A stretch of DNA of 64,000 nucleotides from Theocolax elegans (taxonomy: Eukaryota > Arthropoda > Insecta > Hymenoptera > Cerocephalidae): positions 38,010,905 to 38,074,904 of the forward strand of contig CM047427.1 of NCBI GenBank assembly GCA_026168455.1, written 5' to 3'. The first letter of the stretch is position 1. Every line of letters begins with the position of its first letter. Position numbers and translations under genes: made by a program. A model generated the notes under the pieces. It searched no databases. It was given only the letters and a program-made list of their open reading frames with translations, and was not told the origin of the DNA. Positions 33,104 through 42,783 of the stretch are shown here, piece by piece.

Positions 33104-33451
33104 ATGAGCATCGATGTGTTTGGACGTAAACTAGGTAGGACAGAGGCTACTCGAGGTCCGCCTGGTACTGGATATAAACTTACATCTGATGGTCAATATG
33201 ACATGGAGAATAAAAAGCTGTGTAATCTAGCCCCACCTACTGAGTCTAATGATGCAGTAAATCTAGAAACATTACAAACCTTAGTTCATGTACAAATTAC
33301 TAATATATTGGAAATTATTGCCAGGCTAAGAAGTGAAATTAATGATTTGGATGCTATGGTAGAAGCACATAGAGATGAAACTGATGCATTGGTAAAAACT
33401 TTAAAAGATGAAATACAAAACATAAAACTTCATTTCCATCTAGATGATTGA
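33104..33451 (+). CDS. Fibre-like coiled-coil protein, intact 115 aa
   Basis: The protein starts MSIDVFGRKLGRTEATRGPP and has a GPPGTGYKLTSDGQYDMENK stretch, then LCNLAPPTESNDAVNLETLQ. A long heptad-rich helix (about 55-110) ends LHFHLDD. A Gly-Pro-Pro turn, the N-K-L-x-N-L-x-x-P-x-x-x-N-D-A-V-N block and a coiled coil resemble the trimeric shafts of phage tail fibres, where P-x-x-x-x-D-A-V-x-K is common. I infer a trimeric virion spike or attachment protein; this is not proven. The gene is 28 bp after the DUF8207-like gene, and its stop overlaps the region just before the integrase start. Confidence 0.45.
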   Translation: MSIDVFGRKLGRTEATRGPPGTGYKLTSDGQYDMENKKLCNLAPPTESNDAVNLETLQTLVHVQITNILEIIARLRSEINDLDAMVEAHRDETDALVKTLKDEIQNIKLHFHLDD

Positions 33452-33456
33452 TTATA

Positions 33457-34367
33457 ATGGATCATCAAAAGCAAGCAGTGATTGATGAACTTCACAAACC
33501 AGCGAGACGTAACTATCCTCGTCGAAAGTTTAAAATTCTTGATTTGAATGAAACATGGCAAGCCGACCTCGTTGAGATGATACCTTACGCTAAGGAGAAT
33601 AAAGGGTATAGGTATATTGACAGCCATAGATGTTTTCTCAAAATATGCTTGGGCTGTAAAGAGAAAAACTGGAGAGGATGTTACTACTGCTATGAACAGT
33701 ATATTGACTAAAGATCATATACCAACAAACCTTCAGATTGATAGAGGCAAGGAATTTTACAATATCAAGTTTCAAAATCTTATGCAAAAACATAAGATCA
33801 ACCTGTATTCCACATTCAGCAACCTCAAAGCATCCATATGTGAACGTTTCAATCGAACACTGGAAAATGCCATGTGGAAAAAATTTAGTTTACGTGGAAA
33901 CTATAAATGGTTAGATATTTTACCAGAATTATTAGCAGATTACAATAATCATAAGCATAGAACCATCGGCATGAAACCTAAAGATGTATCAACAGCTAAC
34001 AGTCCTAGTACAGAAAAGATTTGCTCAGAAAGAAAAATCTAAAAATAAATCAAAATTTAAAATAAATGATAGAGTTCGAGTTAGTCATGTTAAACAAATG
34101 TTTGAGAAAGGATACATACCGAATTGGTCAACTGAGATATTTACAATCACTAGAGTTGCAGCTACAAATCCAACAACATATCATTTGAAAGATTATCGAG
34201 ATCAACCCATTGCTGGTAGTTTTTATGAAGAGGAACTACTGAAAGTGAAGTATCCAGATGTTTACCTAGTGGAGAAAGTTCTAAGGAGACGTAGAAATGA
34301 AGTATTTGTAAAGTGGCTTGGATTTGATCATTCTCATAATAGTTGGATTAGTAAAACAAATTTATAA
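33457..34367 (+). pseudogene. Polinton retroviral-type integrase with chromodomain, frameshifted
   Basis: The integrase inserts the element's DNA into the host genome. Three frames carry consecutive parts: 33457-33620 (TWQADLVEM, first catalytic Asp), about 33617-34005 (TAIDVFSKYAW, LQIDRGKEFYN with the second Asp, SICERFNRTLENAMW with the Glu) and about 34005-34367. The last part has an SH3-like RVRVSHVK block and a chromodomain, YLVEKVLRRR then VFVKWLGFDHSHNSWI. A C-terminal chromodomain is known in Polinton integrases and is thought to guide target choice. Two frameshifts (near 33617 and 34005) inactivate it. The end of the frame is 26 bp from a family C repeat fragment. Confidence 0.9.
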
Positions 34368-34393
34368 GAAAAGTCTTGACATCCTATACATAT

Positions 34394-34548
34394 GGGCTAT
34401 TTCACGTCAAGTGGTACGATGAAAATTTTAAATCGCTCCAAAATTTGAAAACAGGCTGGAAATATCTTTCAGAAAATAGAAAAAAATTTTTAGATGTTAA
34501 AAATAATTTGCCTAAGAGTTATTCCACCATGAAAAATGGAAATTTTTT
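34394..34548 (+). mobile_element. Fragment of a family C (TA)n-associated repeat
   Basis: It begins GGGCTATTTCACGTCAAGTG and matches one end of the copies at 58797-59291 and 60784-61276. Only about 155 bp are present. It separates the integrase from the polymerase C-terminus and may have removed the last polymerase codons. Confidence 0.8.
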
Positions 34549-35979
34549 TTCCCCACCCCGGTTCGGCAACTCGATGGTTGTTGTAATATAAGTGGGAAGC
34601 TCAGCATTCGGAGTAGGGATGCTATAGTGTCCCCAAGGGAGAGTATCAGTCATTCCTACCTGCAGGTAGCGCTTATCATCCTGGGCACTGAGAGCGATTT
34701 TTGATTCTCTCTCGGTATGTAAAATATGCTTACGAGATCTAATATTTCTTTGTTCTCGTATCAAACAATTATTTTGATGAAGACAGCTAACGTAATCATC
34801 GAAATTAATGGTTGCTTTTACAACAGATGTTTTGACACCTTTAGCCTTCTTGATAGGTTTATTATTTTGAACTCTCGCGCTATACATTTTACTTCTCAGT
34901 CCAATAAACTCCAACATTATCTCACCGTTGCATTCATCCTTCATTAAACCAACAATCTTTTTATTCATGCGTGGCATATTAAACTGATTGTCATCTGCAT
35001 AAGCAGACGTGTCAAATTCATGAATATCATGTTTCATAACTTCATACATATTTACATCTGTCACCTCATACACCAAACTGTCTGTATCAGTATACAGAAG
35101 TTTACATTTGTCTCCAATACCATTTAACATCATTTAATCATAATGAAACCGGTATACGAGGGTCTTGGATAAGTCTAGAACTGTTAGTCCAACGTATATT
35201 GGTTTCTTGATGCACACTTCTGTTCGCATCATTTGAATTGCAACCAAGTTTTCATCAAAAATATCACAACTATGAAAATTTGGGCGAGATATAAGAGCTT
35301 TTGCACCGTATCGTCCTTTCCACTTATTGACCAATTTAATATCCACATGTTTACGTTCATTCTCCATTGTTTTGCCATACACAGCATTATTGAACAATTT
35401 AAACAGCATTTTCTCAAAGTCATTCTTGGCATGCTTCCTTTTTTCACTGTTTTATTTTTTCAACCATGCACACTGATCAAATTGAAGAGCTCGATGTACT
35501 TTCTTCAGGATGAGTCCATGCTTTAATGCCTGTTTGAGAGTTCTATAATGTATGACATAATGTTCTTTAGAATGCAATGTAGTCATTAATTTTTTCTGAC
35601 GAGATCCTGGAGCAGCTACGTGTTCTGCACAAAATGGTAAATCCTTATGGATATCATGAAGATGTTCAGGATATTCAAGATCCACTTCAAGGATATAACC
35701 GCGGGGAGAATCATCGGAAACTTCAAAAAAGTTTGGAATGTCAACAATTTGTACCCATTTGAATCCACCGTACGGTAACGATTCTGTCATGGCCCATCCA
35801 TACAGGTTATTAACATCATAGTACATGAGGTACTTTTCATTCTCGTCGGATCTATAACCTTCGTTCATATACTTATTGTTGGCTTTAGCGTAACGATTGC
35901 AGCACTGACTAATTCCTCCTCTTATACCACGTTCAATAAACATAAGCATATCTACATCAGTCAATAACTCCAATTTAAC

Positions 35980-36049
35980 CTGTTTAATAAAAGATTTCAT
36001 TTGATATTTATGATAAAGTAAAATAATAATTAAAGACATATTTATTTAC
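35980..36049 (-). other. Spliceosomal intron 2 of the polymerase, 70 bp
   Basis: The donor on the minus strand is GAG|GTAAATAAAT and the acceptor is ATTAAACAG|GTTAAA. The intron is phase 0. Seventy bases is not a multiple of three, and removing them brings the frames on both sides into one. The interior is AT-rich with a pyrimidine run. Confidence 0.85.
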
Positions 36050-36722
36050 CTCAATGTACTTGAGCATTGCATCCCACGTTAATCCTGGAGTTATATAGTA
36101 ATGCGCAGGATCTAAACCGTAAGCCTCAATACAGTTTGATCTAAAATTTTCAAATACTTCAGTGTACAGCAAAATGTCTGTTTTGAGATATAGATCAGAG
36201 TACTGCCCAAGAGTTTGTATATTAAACGTTTGCCACACTTTCTTTGCATGTTCATAATCCTCGTTGCAAATATCAGCATTATATAAACTGCTATAAAAAT
36301 CAGCTTTCGATGGTAGCCTATCATCCTTCAGCTTTTCGAACGAGGAAACATAATCGTATGGAAAAACTCCTTTCCTTTTTAAAAGAATGATCTGTTCACG
36401 AGTAAATCTATCGTCTAACTGAAAAATTTTCTCTAATCTGTCAAGACTTTCCAAATATGATGACAGCTTATCTAGAGATGAAGCCATAAATCTAAACGAG
36501 TCTATGAACCGTAGATTGATCTCAGTGCCTTCTATATACTTTGTAAATGATATGTATTTCTCTTTTGTTTGTGGAAGTATGCTTACTCGACCTGGAAAAG
36601 ACGTTGCTAACTCCTTAATAAACAAATGAGCGTCATAACCGCTCAGATTGTGGAAAACCACAGGTATTGTCCGCGAATCTTGATAATTAATATTACAAGC
36701 ATTATGAGCAGGACCTCGATAC

Positions 36723-36789
36723 CTAAAAGAATAAAGAAAATAAAAATTATTTGACCACAATGTTGTAGAAAAAGAAATTTCATACTTAC
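36723..36789 (-). other. Spliceosomal intron 1 of the polymerase, 67 bp
   Basis: The donor is GGAAA|GTAAGTATG, a perfect consensus, and the acceptor is TTATTCTTTTAG|GTATCG. The intron is phase 2. It lies within the Cys/His knuckle region between Exo I and Exo II, and removal restores family-typical residues on both sides. Confidence 0.88.
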
Positions 36790-36854
36790 TTTCCGGTAAA
36801 GTGACAATGATCTCTAACTTTTTTATCTTGTGACGTAAAAGGCTTTTCACATAT

Positions 36855-37717
36855 CGTCGCCTCCGAATAAAAACATTCTAACTCAGAAATCGCTTGGAAA
36901 ATACGTTAACTCAGAATTCGCTTGGAGAACACGTTAACTCAGATATCGCTTGGAGAACACGTTAACTCAGAATTCGCTTGGAGAACACGTCAACTCAAAA
37001 ATCGCTTGGAAAACACGTTAACTCAGAATTCGATTGGAGAACACGTTAACTCAGAAATCGCTTGGAGAACATGTTAACTCAGAAATCGCTTGGAAAACAC
37101 GTTAACTCAAAATTCGCTTGGACAACACGTTAACTCAAAAATCGCTTGGAGAAGACTTTAACTCAAAAGTTGCTTGGAGAACACGTTAATTCAGAGGATG
37201 ATTTTTGGCGCCTCGATTTAAGTTGGCACCACTGCCAAAAATTTTTAACAGTTCAAGAATAAATAAAAAAACTTTCATATATTTATACACGTATTTTTTT
37301 TTTAATTTATCTAAGCGTTCTTATTATACACTAATGCGTTCTCCTAAAAAAGGTGGAAAATTCATTAAATATTTAAGAAAATCGTAGAAATTAGTGTTTT
37401 CGATAACTTTTGAAATCGATATGTATACGGGCTCTCCATAAATGTGTAAAAGTACATAAATTTATTTCTACTATAAAATATAGTACACAGGTGTATATTC
37501 TCTCAGATAAAAGTTGTCGCCTCAGCATAAGCGAGGATAATAATATAATTCATTTGAGGGGATTATCGGATATTACTCCAGAAGTGTAAATAAAACTATT
37601 CACCCTGTTCACTTTGATAATAGCTTACTTAATTATATGAATTTCTAAATTGATTCAATGCTGCTAAATTTTGTATTAATTAACTTAAATAATGAATTTA
37701 ATTTTGACTTAATTATA

Positions 37718-37778
<61 letters not shown>

Positions 37779-38517
37779 AAGTATACTTTGCATCGCAAGA
37801 GGGAACACAGTTGAACTTTCTCCCATACAAAATATTTTTTAGATAATCGCTAAAACTAAACAAAGTAAATTTTTTAATATTTATATTAAAAACAATATAA
37901 TTATGAAATAATGCAATTTCATAAAAATAAAGTACCAATACATCACAATATCAATTCTTTCAAATATTTATTCTACGATTTATAGTAGAAATAAATTTAT
38001 GTACTTTTACACATTTATGGAGAGCCCGTATACATATCGATTTCAAAAGTTATCGAAAACACTAATTTCTACGATTTTCTTAAATATTTAAAGAATTTTC
38101 CACCTTTTTTAGGAGAACGCGTTAGTGTATAATAAGAACGCTTAGATAAATTAAAAAAAAAATACGTGTATAAATATATGAAAGTTTTTTTATTTATTCT
38201 TGAACTGTTAAAAATTTTTGGCAGTGGTGCCAACTTAAATCGAGGCGCCAAAAATCATCCTCTGAATTAACGTGTTCTCCAAGCAACTTTTGAGTTAACA
38301 TGTTCTCCAAGCGATTTCTGAGTTAACGTGTTCTCCAAGCGATTTCTGAGTTAACGTGTTTTCCAAGCGATTTTTGAGTTGACGTGTTCTCCAAGCGAAT
38401 TCTGAGTTAACGTGTTCTCCAAGCAATTTCTGAGTTAACGTGTTCTCCAAGCGAATTCTGAGTTAACGTATTTTCCAAGCGATTTTTGAGTTAGAATGTT
38501 TTTATTCGGAGGCGACG
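36855..38517. mobile_element. Foldback element with tandem repeats in its arms, inside the polymerase gene
   Basis: The 1,663-bp element is flanked by ATAT (36851-36854 and 38518-38521). It begins CGTCGCCTCCGAATAAAAAC and ends with the complement. Each arm starts with tandem units of about 28 bp, AACTCAGAATTCGCTTGGAG plus AACACGTT, roughly 11 on the left and 9 on the right. About 280 bp of near-identical inner arm follow. Both inner arms contain the same 60-codon frame (37205-37387 plus, 38069-38251 minus), of unknown meaning. The centre holds (TA)n(TG)n at 37722-37777. Tandemly repeated arms recall Drosophila FB and Galileo elements. Confidence 0.85.
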
Positions 38518-40389
38518 ATATATAACATGATTTAGCTCTGGCAAATTCAGCTTTCTCTTGTAAAGATAAGTCTCTCATACTTTTAGGATTCTTATTTAGT
38601 CTTTCCATTTCCAAAGCAAGAGCATTGAGATTTTGTACAAACCACTTAGCTGGAGTTTCATCTCCTGGTTGAAGTTGTCTATAGCTCTTATAAATTGATC
38701 GTTTATCATCAAAGCTACATTTCATGAAAAATCCAACACTATACGCTTCATGACGTTGATATGCACGTTTTTCATTAACTGTTGGTTTTAAAAAGCACTC
38801 AAAATCTCCATAGACTATGAAGGGAACTCTATTTTTATAATTAAAGTTTTTAAATTTAAGAATATTTTGTTTCTCTTGAGGAAGCACAATTTTACATTTA
38901 TTCACTTTTTCGCAATCAGTAGTATGAGTTGATAATTTATCAGCAGTCCAAAAGTAATGAAGACAGCGATCACATATGTATGCTTTATGTCGGCGAACAG
39001 ATAATTGATTTCTGACCAGTCTAGAAAGATCTTTTATCCAAACATAATGAAATTTATGATTTTCAGCAAAGTTATCATCATCATCAACAAATTTTTCTTC
39101 TTCTTCTTCTTCATCCACATACTGATTCTCAAGAAGAAGCAGATTAACGTGTTTATTTTTTTTCTCGGTTGTTAAATGTCGTGGTAAAACTTTATATATT
39201 GTACCTGTCTCTTTTAAAAAATAAACATTGACAGAGATGTCATTCTGTTTTTCAAATATACTAACTTGTCTCACATTAACTGGAAAATCAATACCTTTGA
39301 AATTTAACTCATGTTCATATTGTGTATAGCTTGAGACGCCATTAGTGTTACAATTAACTGGATGCAATGCTGATAATAGAGCCCACTTGAAACATTTATT
39401 GTCTTTATTCGCAACATTTACACAAGCTTTCTTTTTCACAAGGAAAGGTGGTAAATCAATGAAGGAGCTTCCTCTCATAGGATTAAACTTACATATTTTA
39501 ATAGTTAAGTTTAAAATAGCTCGTAAAGTCTAACCAGAATCTTTCTCTTGGAATTCCTCAATGTCAATGCTAATAGGTTGATGAATGTTCAACATAAACC
39601 ACTCTTTCAAGTCTGTAGTGGAAAAGATTGGCATAGACTTTGTGTTAAAATACTTAATCTCATTAGCCTCTTCATGGCTCTTTATAATCGCAAATTCTGC
39701 TGCCTACACTGCATCAATTTTTATAGCAGCATTGTCTTCGAGTATCTGATTTATTTTTTTAATAAACAAAGGCAGAACATTATTCATAAAACTTGAAAAA
39801 TCTAAGTGTTTACGGTTTGTAACAACAACTGTCTTAATTCGATTTTCAAAAGCACTATCAACATCATCCCTAGTTATTGTTGATGTATCTGTAGTATGAA
39901 TATTAGCTTCTTTCTCTAGTTCTATGATTGGTTCAACAACAGGCGCAATACCAGATCCGGCAACAAGAGCATCTTCGTGAACGTCAGAACTTGTATGTTC
40001 ACTAGGTGTAGGAAAAACTTCAAACACATGCACAGAGCCTTGAAATAATTGTATAACACTTTTAATAACTCCTATTGCAGCTTCAAGTTTTCTTTTCTCT
40101 CCTACACTTAAACCAGGAGTACGTGCATATAATTGAGCTGCTGTCAATGCTAATGTTCCAAGGTTTAACCAGCGTTTTATATCATTAGCATTGGCTACAC
40201 CAAGGAAAACAGCATGGTATGATTCCCACAACTTATTGGCTGTATCCTTGTAATATTGAGCCGTATACATAATGATGATAGTTTTTAATTAAGTTTCATG
40301 CTTTATGAGAATAAAATCTAACAATATTACTTTTTCTTCAGAGGAGCGATTTAGTATTCTACTTAGACTCAAGAGAGCTTTAGTTGAAC

Positions 40390-40426
40390 TGTGTCACTCT
40401 CGACAAAGTGTCTCATTTTTATATGC
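40390..40426 (-). promoter_or_regulatory. TATA box and initiator of the polymerase gene
   Basis: GCATATAAAAATG on the minus strand is followed by ACACAGTTCAA with the initiator A near 40390, about 33 nt from the TATA box. The leader to the ATG at 40270 is about 120 nt. It is divergent to the promoter at 40528. Confidence 0.65.
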
Positions 40427-40527
40427 ATTTTAAAGCATTCTCATTGGCTGATAAATTCAGGTGGGGGTAAATACATTTGATTGGTTTAGAAATAAAAGAG
40501 GGGGAATCTTCAGCCCTCCAGCGATCG

Positions 40528-40562
40528 TATAAAATACGGCCCAACCGTTGCCTAGTTCAATC
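40528..40562 (+). promoter_or_regulatory. TATA box and initiator of the right CxxH..C..C gene
   Basis: TATAAAA at 40528-40534 and TCAATC at 40557-40562; the initiator A at 40559 is 31 nt from the box. Confidence 0.6.
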
Positions 40563-40565
40563 ATC

Positions 40566-41215
40566 AAGGTTTCAAGATCACAGTAAATGAATTCGTCTAC
40601 AAAGAGGTAGCCATTATACCTCTAGAGGAAGATGCAATACCTTCAGTATTTCTCTTCAAGCCACCTCATCCTTGGGAGCAATTGCTAGAGAAGAGTAAAT
40701 GTGAAAATAGTTGGCTTGAAAGAAATTATCATGGAATATTATGGAGAAGTGGTACAATACCATATGAGGAAGTCGGTAGAACAATTCGAACCATCGTTGA
40801 AAATTCACAAGTGTACATCAAGGGACTTAAAAAATCAAAATGGTTGAAAAGAATTTTAGCTGAAGAGTAAGCATTTTTCTATTTTTTAAATTGAGATCCT
40901 CTAGTGTAAATTTTAAAGAGTATATTAGTGTACAAAATGTACAGAGCAAGTGTAGTTGAAGAACTATCACGCATTAATGCACACTCTGGTACACTTTTGC
41001 ACATTTTATTATTTATATCACTAGGGGCAATATCAAATATCAGCTTATTATTATTATTATTAAATTTCCATAGATCAGTTCAAAACATTGAAGACCTTGG
41101 ATGTCCATCTCTCAAAAATCTGCCCATGGAGACTGCATCGTGCTCAAAACATACAGAATGCATGTATCCAAAGTGTGCTCTTCCAAATGCTCTCGCCATG
41201 AAGCAATGGTTGTAA
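40566..41215 (+). pseudogene. CxxH..C..C accessory protein, right copy, with intron and no start codon
   Basis: This is a paralogue of 28074-28565 in opposite orientation at the other end of the Polinton block. Exon 1 (40566-40866) carries QGFKITVNEFVYKEVAIIPL, LFKPPHPWEQL, NYHGILWRSG and VYIKGLKKS. Exon 2 (41074-41215) carries NIEDLGCPSLKNL and the cluster CSKHTECMYPKC, and ends at TAA. No ATG precedes QGF in frame: the region between the initiator (40559) and QGF is about 8 nt, compared with a longer leader and 21 coding bases in the left copy. A deletion of the start is likely. Function is unknown; the CxxH-x2-3-C-x3-4-C cluster suggests metal binding. Confidence 0.55.
40867..41073 (+). 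other. Intron of the right CxxH..C..C gene, 207 bp
   Basis: Donor GAAGA|GTAAGC, acceptor AATTTCCATAG|ATCAG preceded by a long T/A-rich run. Splicing keeps the frame and joins the two blocks in the same order as in the intronless left copy. Confidence 0.78.
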
Positions 41216-41279
41216 ATCATTCTATGCCTTTATAAAAGAAAATATAACAAAAAGTATTAAATTGTAAATACATTAAATA

Positions 41280-41910
41280 TTAAACTATAAGTGTTTAAAT
41301 CAATTTTGTGTTATTTACAATATTTTTCATTTTTCAACATTTTTACCAACTGTTTTGGAATAAAAGCAATCAAAAAAATTTTAATTAAGTTTTTCTTACT
41401 TTTTTATACATTTAAAGTTGTGTACAAATGTTAGACCTAAGTATACAAGAAGTTGAAAATTAATTGACACTTGTAAAATCGCCAGATTCAATTTATTTAC
41501 ATTATACATATTCTAATTGTTTTAATGTTAATGTAATTACATTAAACAATTAAGTTTAATGTAATATACATTATAAATACTTAACAATAAGTATTTAATT
41601 GAATTTTATGTGTTTTTGTAAGGTTTTAGATTTTTCAACAACTTTTACCAACAGATTTTGAAAAATAAGCAATCAATAACTTTTATTTCATTTCTTTCTT
41701 ACTTATTTTTCACATTGTAAGTTGTGTGCAAAATTTTAGACCACTATGTGCACTAGAAGTTGAAAAATTATAACCCAACCAAAAAAGTCAATTTTTTAAC
41801 ATTATACTTATTCAAATTGTTTTAATGTTAATGTAATTGCATTAAACACTTAAGTTTAATGTAATATACATTATAAAGACTTAACAATAAGTATTTAATT
41901 GAATTTTGTG
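41280..41910. repeat. Direct tandem repeat of about 310-bp units
   Basis: Two units (about 41280-41605 and 41606-41910) share TTTAAGTTGTGT-like, ATTGTTTTAATGTTAATG and AAGTTTAATGTAATATACA blocks in order. They lie between the right CxxH..C..C gene and the stem-loop gene. They are very AT-rich with no frame. By position they could be a terminal or origin-type repeat, but nothing in the sequence proves this. Confidence 0.65.
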
Positions 41911-42028
41911 GGTGTGTGTGTTTAATTTACCCAGCTGGAAAGGTATATAAGTAGGAATTATGAAGGTTGTGTTTTTTTCTTTATTACAAAAATGGAATAA
42001 ATTGTTCCAAACGTTTGAATGCTTTGGT

Positions 42029-42044
42029 GGCCCTGAAAAGGGCC
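42029..42044 (-). terminator. Histone-type mRNA 3' stem-loop
   Basis: The minus strand reads GGCCCTTTTCAGGGCC followed by ACCAAAG. All 16 positions fit the metazoan replication-dependent histone consensus GGYYYUUYUNARRRCC, and the 3' flank ACCA also fits. It lies 21 nt after the stop codon of the acidic protein gene on the same strand, the distance seen in histone genes. In histone mRNAs this element is bound by SLBP and replaces the poly(A) tail. No histone gene is nearby. Confidence 0.82.
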
Positions 42045-42065
42045 GATTGATTTTAAATATTAAAT

Positions 42066-42590
42066 TTATTCTGAGTCGGAATATGACAGTCGACGACAGC
42101 ACTTCTTTTTAACTGCTCTCTTCGGCGTTGCATTACACTCTATCTTTATGCTTCTCTTATTTAATGTTGGTGTAACTGCAGTTGGTGATGTGTCACTAGA
42201 GTCTGTTATATGAACTATTTCCAGCTCAATTTTAACTTCCGGACTTTCTACTACTGGTTGAGGATTGGGAGGAATATTCTCGATATTCTCAATATTCTCG
42301 ATAACCATCACTTCATCGTCCTCTTGCTTTTGCAAATGTTGCATCTCTATCTCATCTCTGTTTATCTCTACATAATATCCAAGAGGATTGTAGAGATAAA
42401 CAGGTGGCGAAATGGGAGATGTAGTATTTGCAAAAGAAAGAGGAGGAGTCTGTGGTGATATATCGGGAACATCGGGAAGTATCTCAAGATCCTCATCTTC
42501 CAGTAGCGGAAATTCCGGAAATGGCAATTGAGCGAGGTAATTCATCTCGATGTCTAAATTCTGCTCGATAAGGCTTAAAAAGTCTTCCAT
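42066..42590 (-). CDS. Acidic 174-aa protein with histone-type 3' end
   Basis: I do not recognise the family. The protein begins MEDFLSLIEQNLDIEMNYLA. It is Pro/Glu/Asp-rich through about residue 110, with a stretch of ENIEN repeats (about 98-108), then VKIELE and IKIE motifs that fit SUMO-acceptor sites. It ends in a basic tail KRAVKKKCCRR, a likely nuclear localisation signal. An acidic domain plus NLS suggests a transcriptional regulator or scaffold; this is inference. It has a TATA box (42627-42635), TCAGTC initiator (+1 at about 42600), a 10-nt leader and a histone stem-loop after the stop. A basic protein gene diverges from about 200 bp upstream. The frame is intact. Confidence 0.65.
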   Translation of the reverse strand: MEDFLSLIEQNLDIEMNYLAQLPFPEFPLLEDEDLEILPDVPDISPQTPPLSFANTTSPISPPVYLYNPLGYYVEINRDEIEMQHLQKQEDDEVMVIENIENIENIPPNPQPVVESPEVKIELEIVHITDSSDTSPTAVTPTLNKRSIKIECNATPKRAVKKKCCRRLSYSDSE

Positions 42591-42596
42591 GTCGTC

Positions 42597-42635
42597 GACT
42601 GATGAACGATACCAAAATACGCTCTCATTTATATA
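42597..42635 (-). promoter_or_regulatory. TATA box and TCAGT initiator of the acidic gene
   Basis: CTATATAAATGAG on the minus strand, then TTCATCAGTCGACGAC with the initiator A at 42600, about 33 nt away. The ATG follows after 10 nt. Confidence 0.78.
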
Positions 42636-42783
42636 GTCGCCGACAAGTCATAGTTGCACGCGATTGGTCAGTGAGTTTGGGTAGGGGATTGTACATTTTG
42701 ATTACTAGCGGCGCGGCGGCTAGACGCGGTCGAACAGGGATTGGTTGATGTGGTCGTAGTGGGATGCGTTTATCCACAGCACG

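Larger units (their letters stand above)
34549..40270 (-). pseudogene. Polinton protein-primed DNA polymerase B with two introns, broken by a foldback insertion
   Basis: This gene replicates the element by protein priming. From the ATG at 40270: an N-terminal region (40270-39530), then a Zn finger (CDRCLHYFWTADKL), Exo I (VYGDFECFL), a 1.66-kb foldback insertion (36855-38517), Exo II (HNLSGYDAHLF), Exo III region (YLKTDILLY), PolA (YDVNNLYGWAM), PolB ([11 protein letters not shown]) and PolC (YTDTDSLVY). Apparent frame breaks at 36723-36789 and 35980-36049 are introns with good splice sites. True damage is TAG at 39704-39706 and 39530-39532, TAA at 35452-35454 and 35134-35136, and the insertion. 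A TATA box and CAGT initiator lie at 40416-40426 and about 40390. It converges on the integrase. Confidence 0.92.

Noticed and set aside
33984..34367. Chromodomain frame as a host chromodomain gene
   Set aside because: It follows directly on the integrase catalytic core and matches the known C-terminal layout of Polinton integrases.
36008..36039. Frame overlap in the polymerase, first read as a frameshift
   Set aside because: A 70-bp segment with proper GT..AG ends explains the frame change, so it is listed as an intron.
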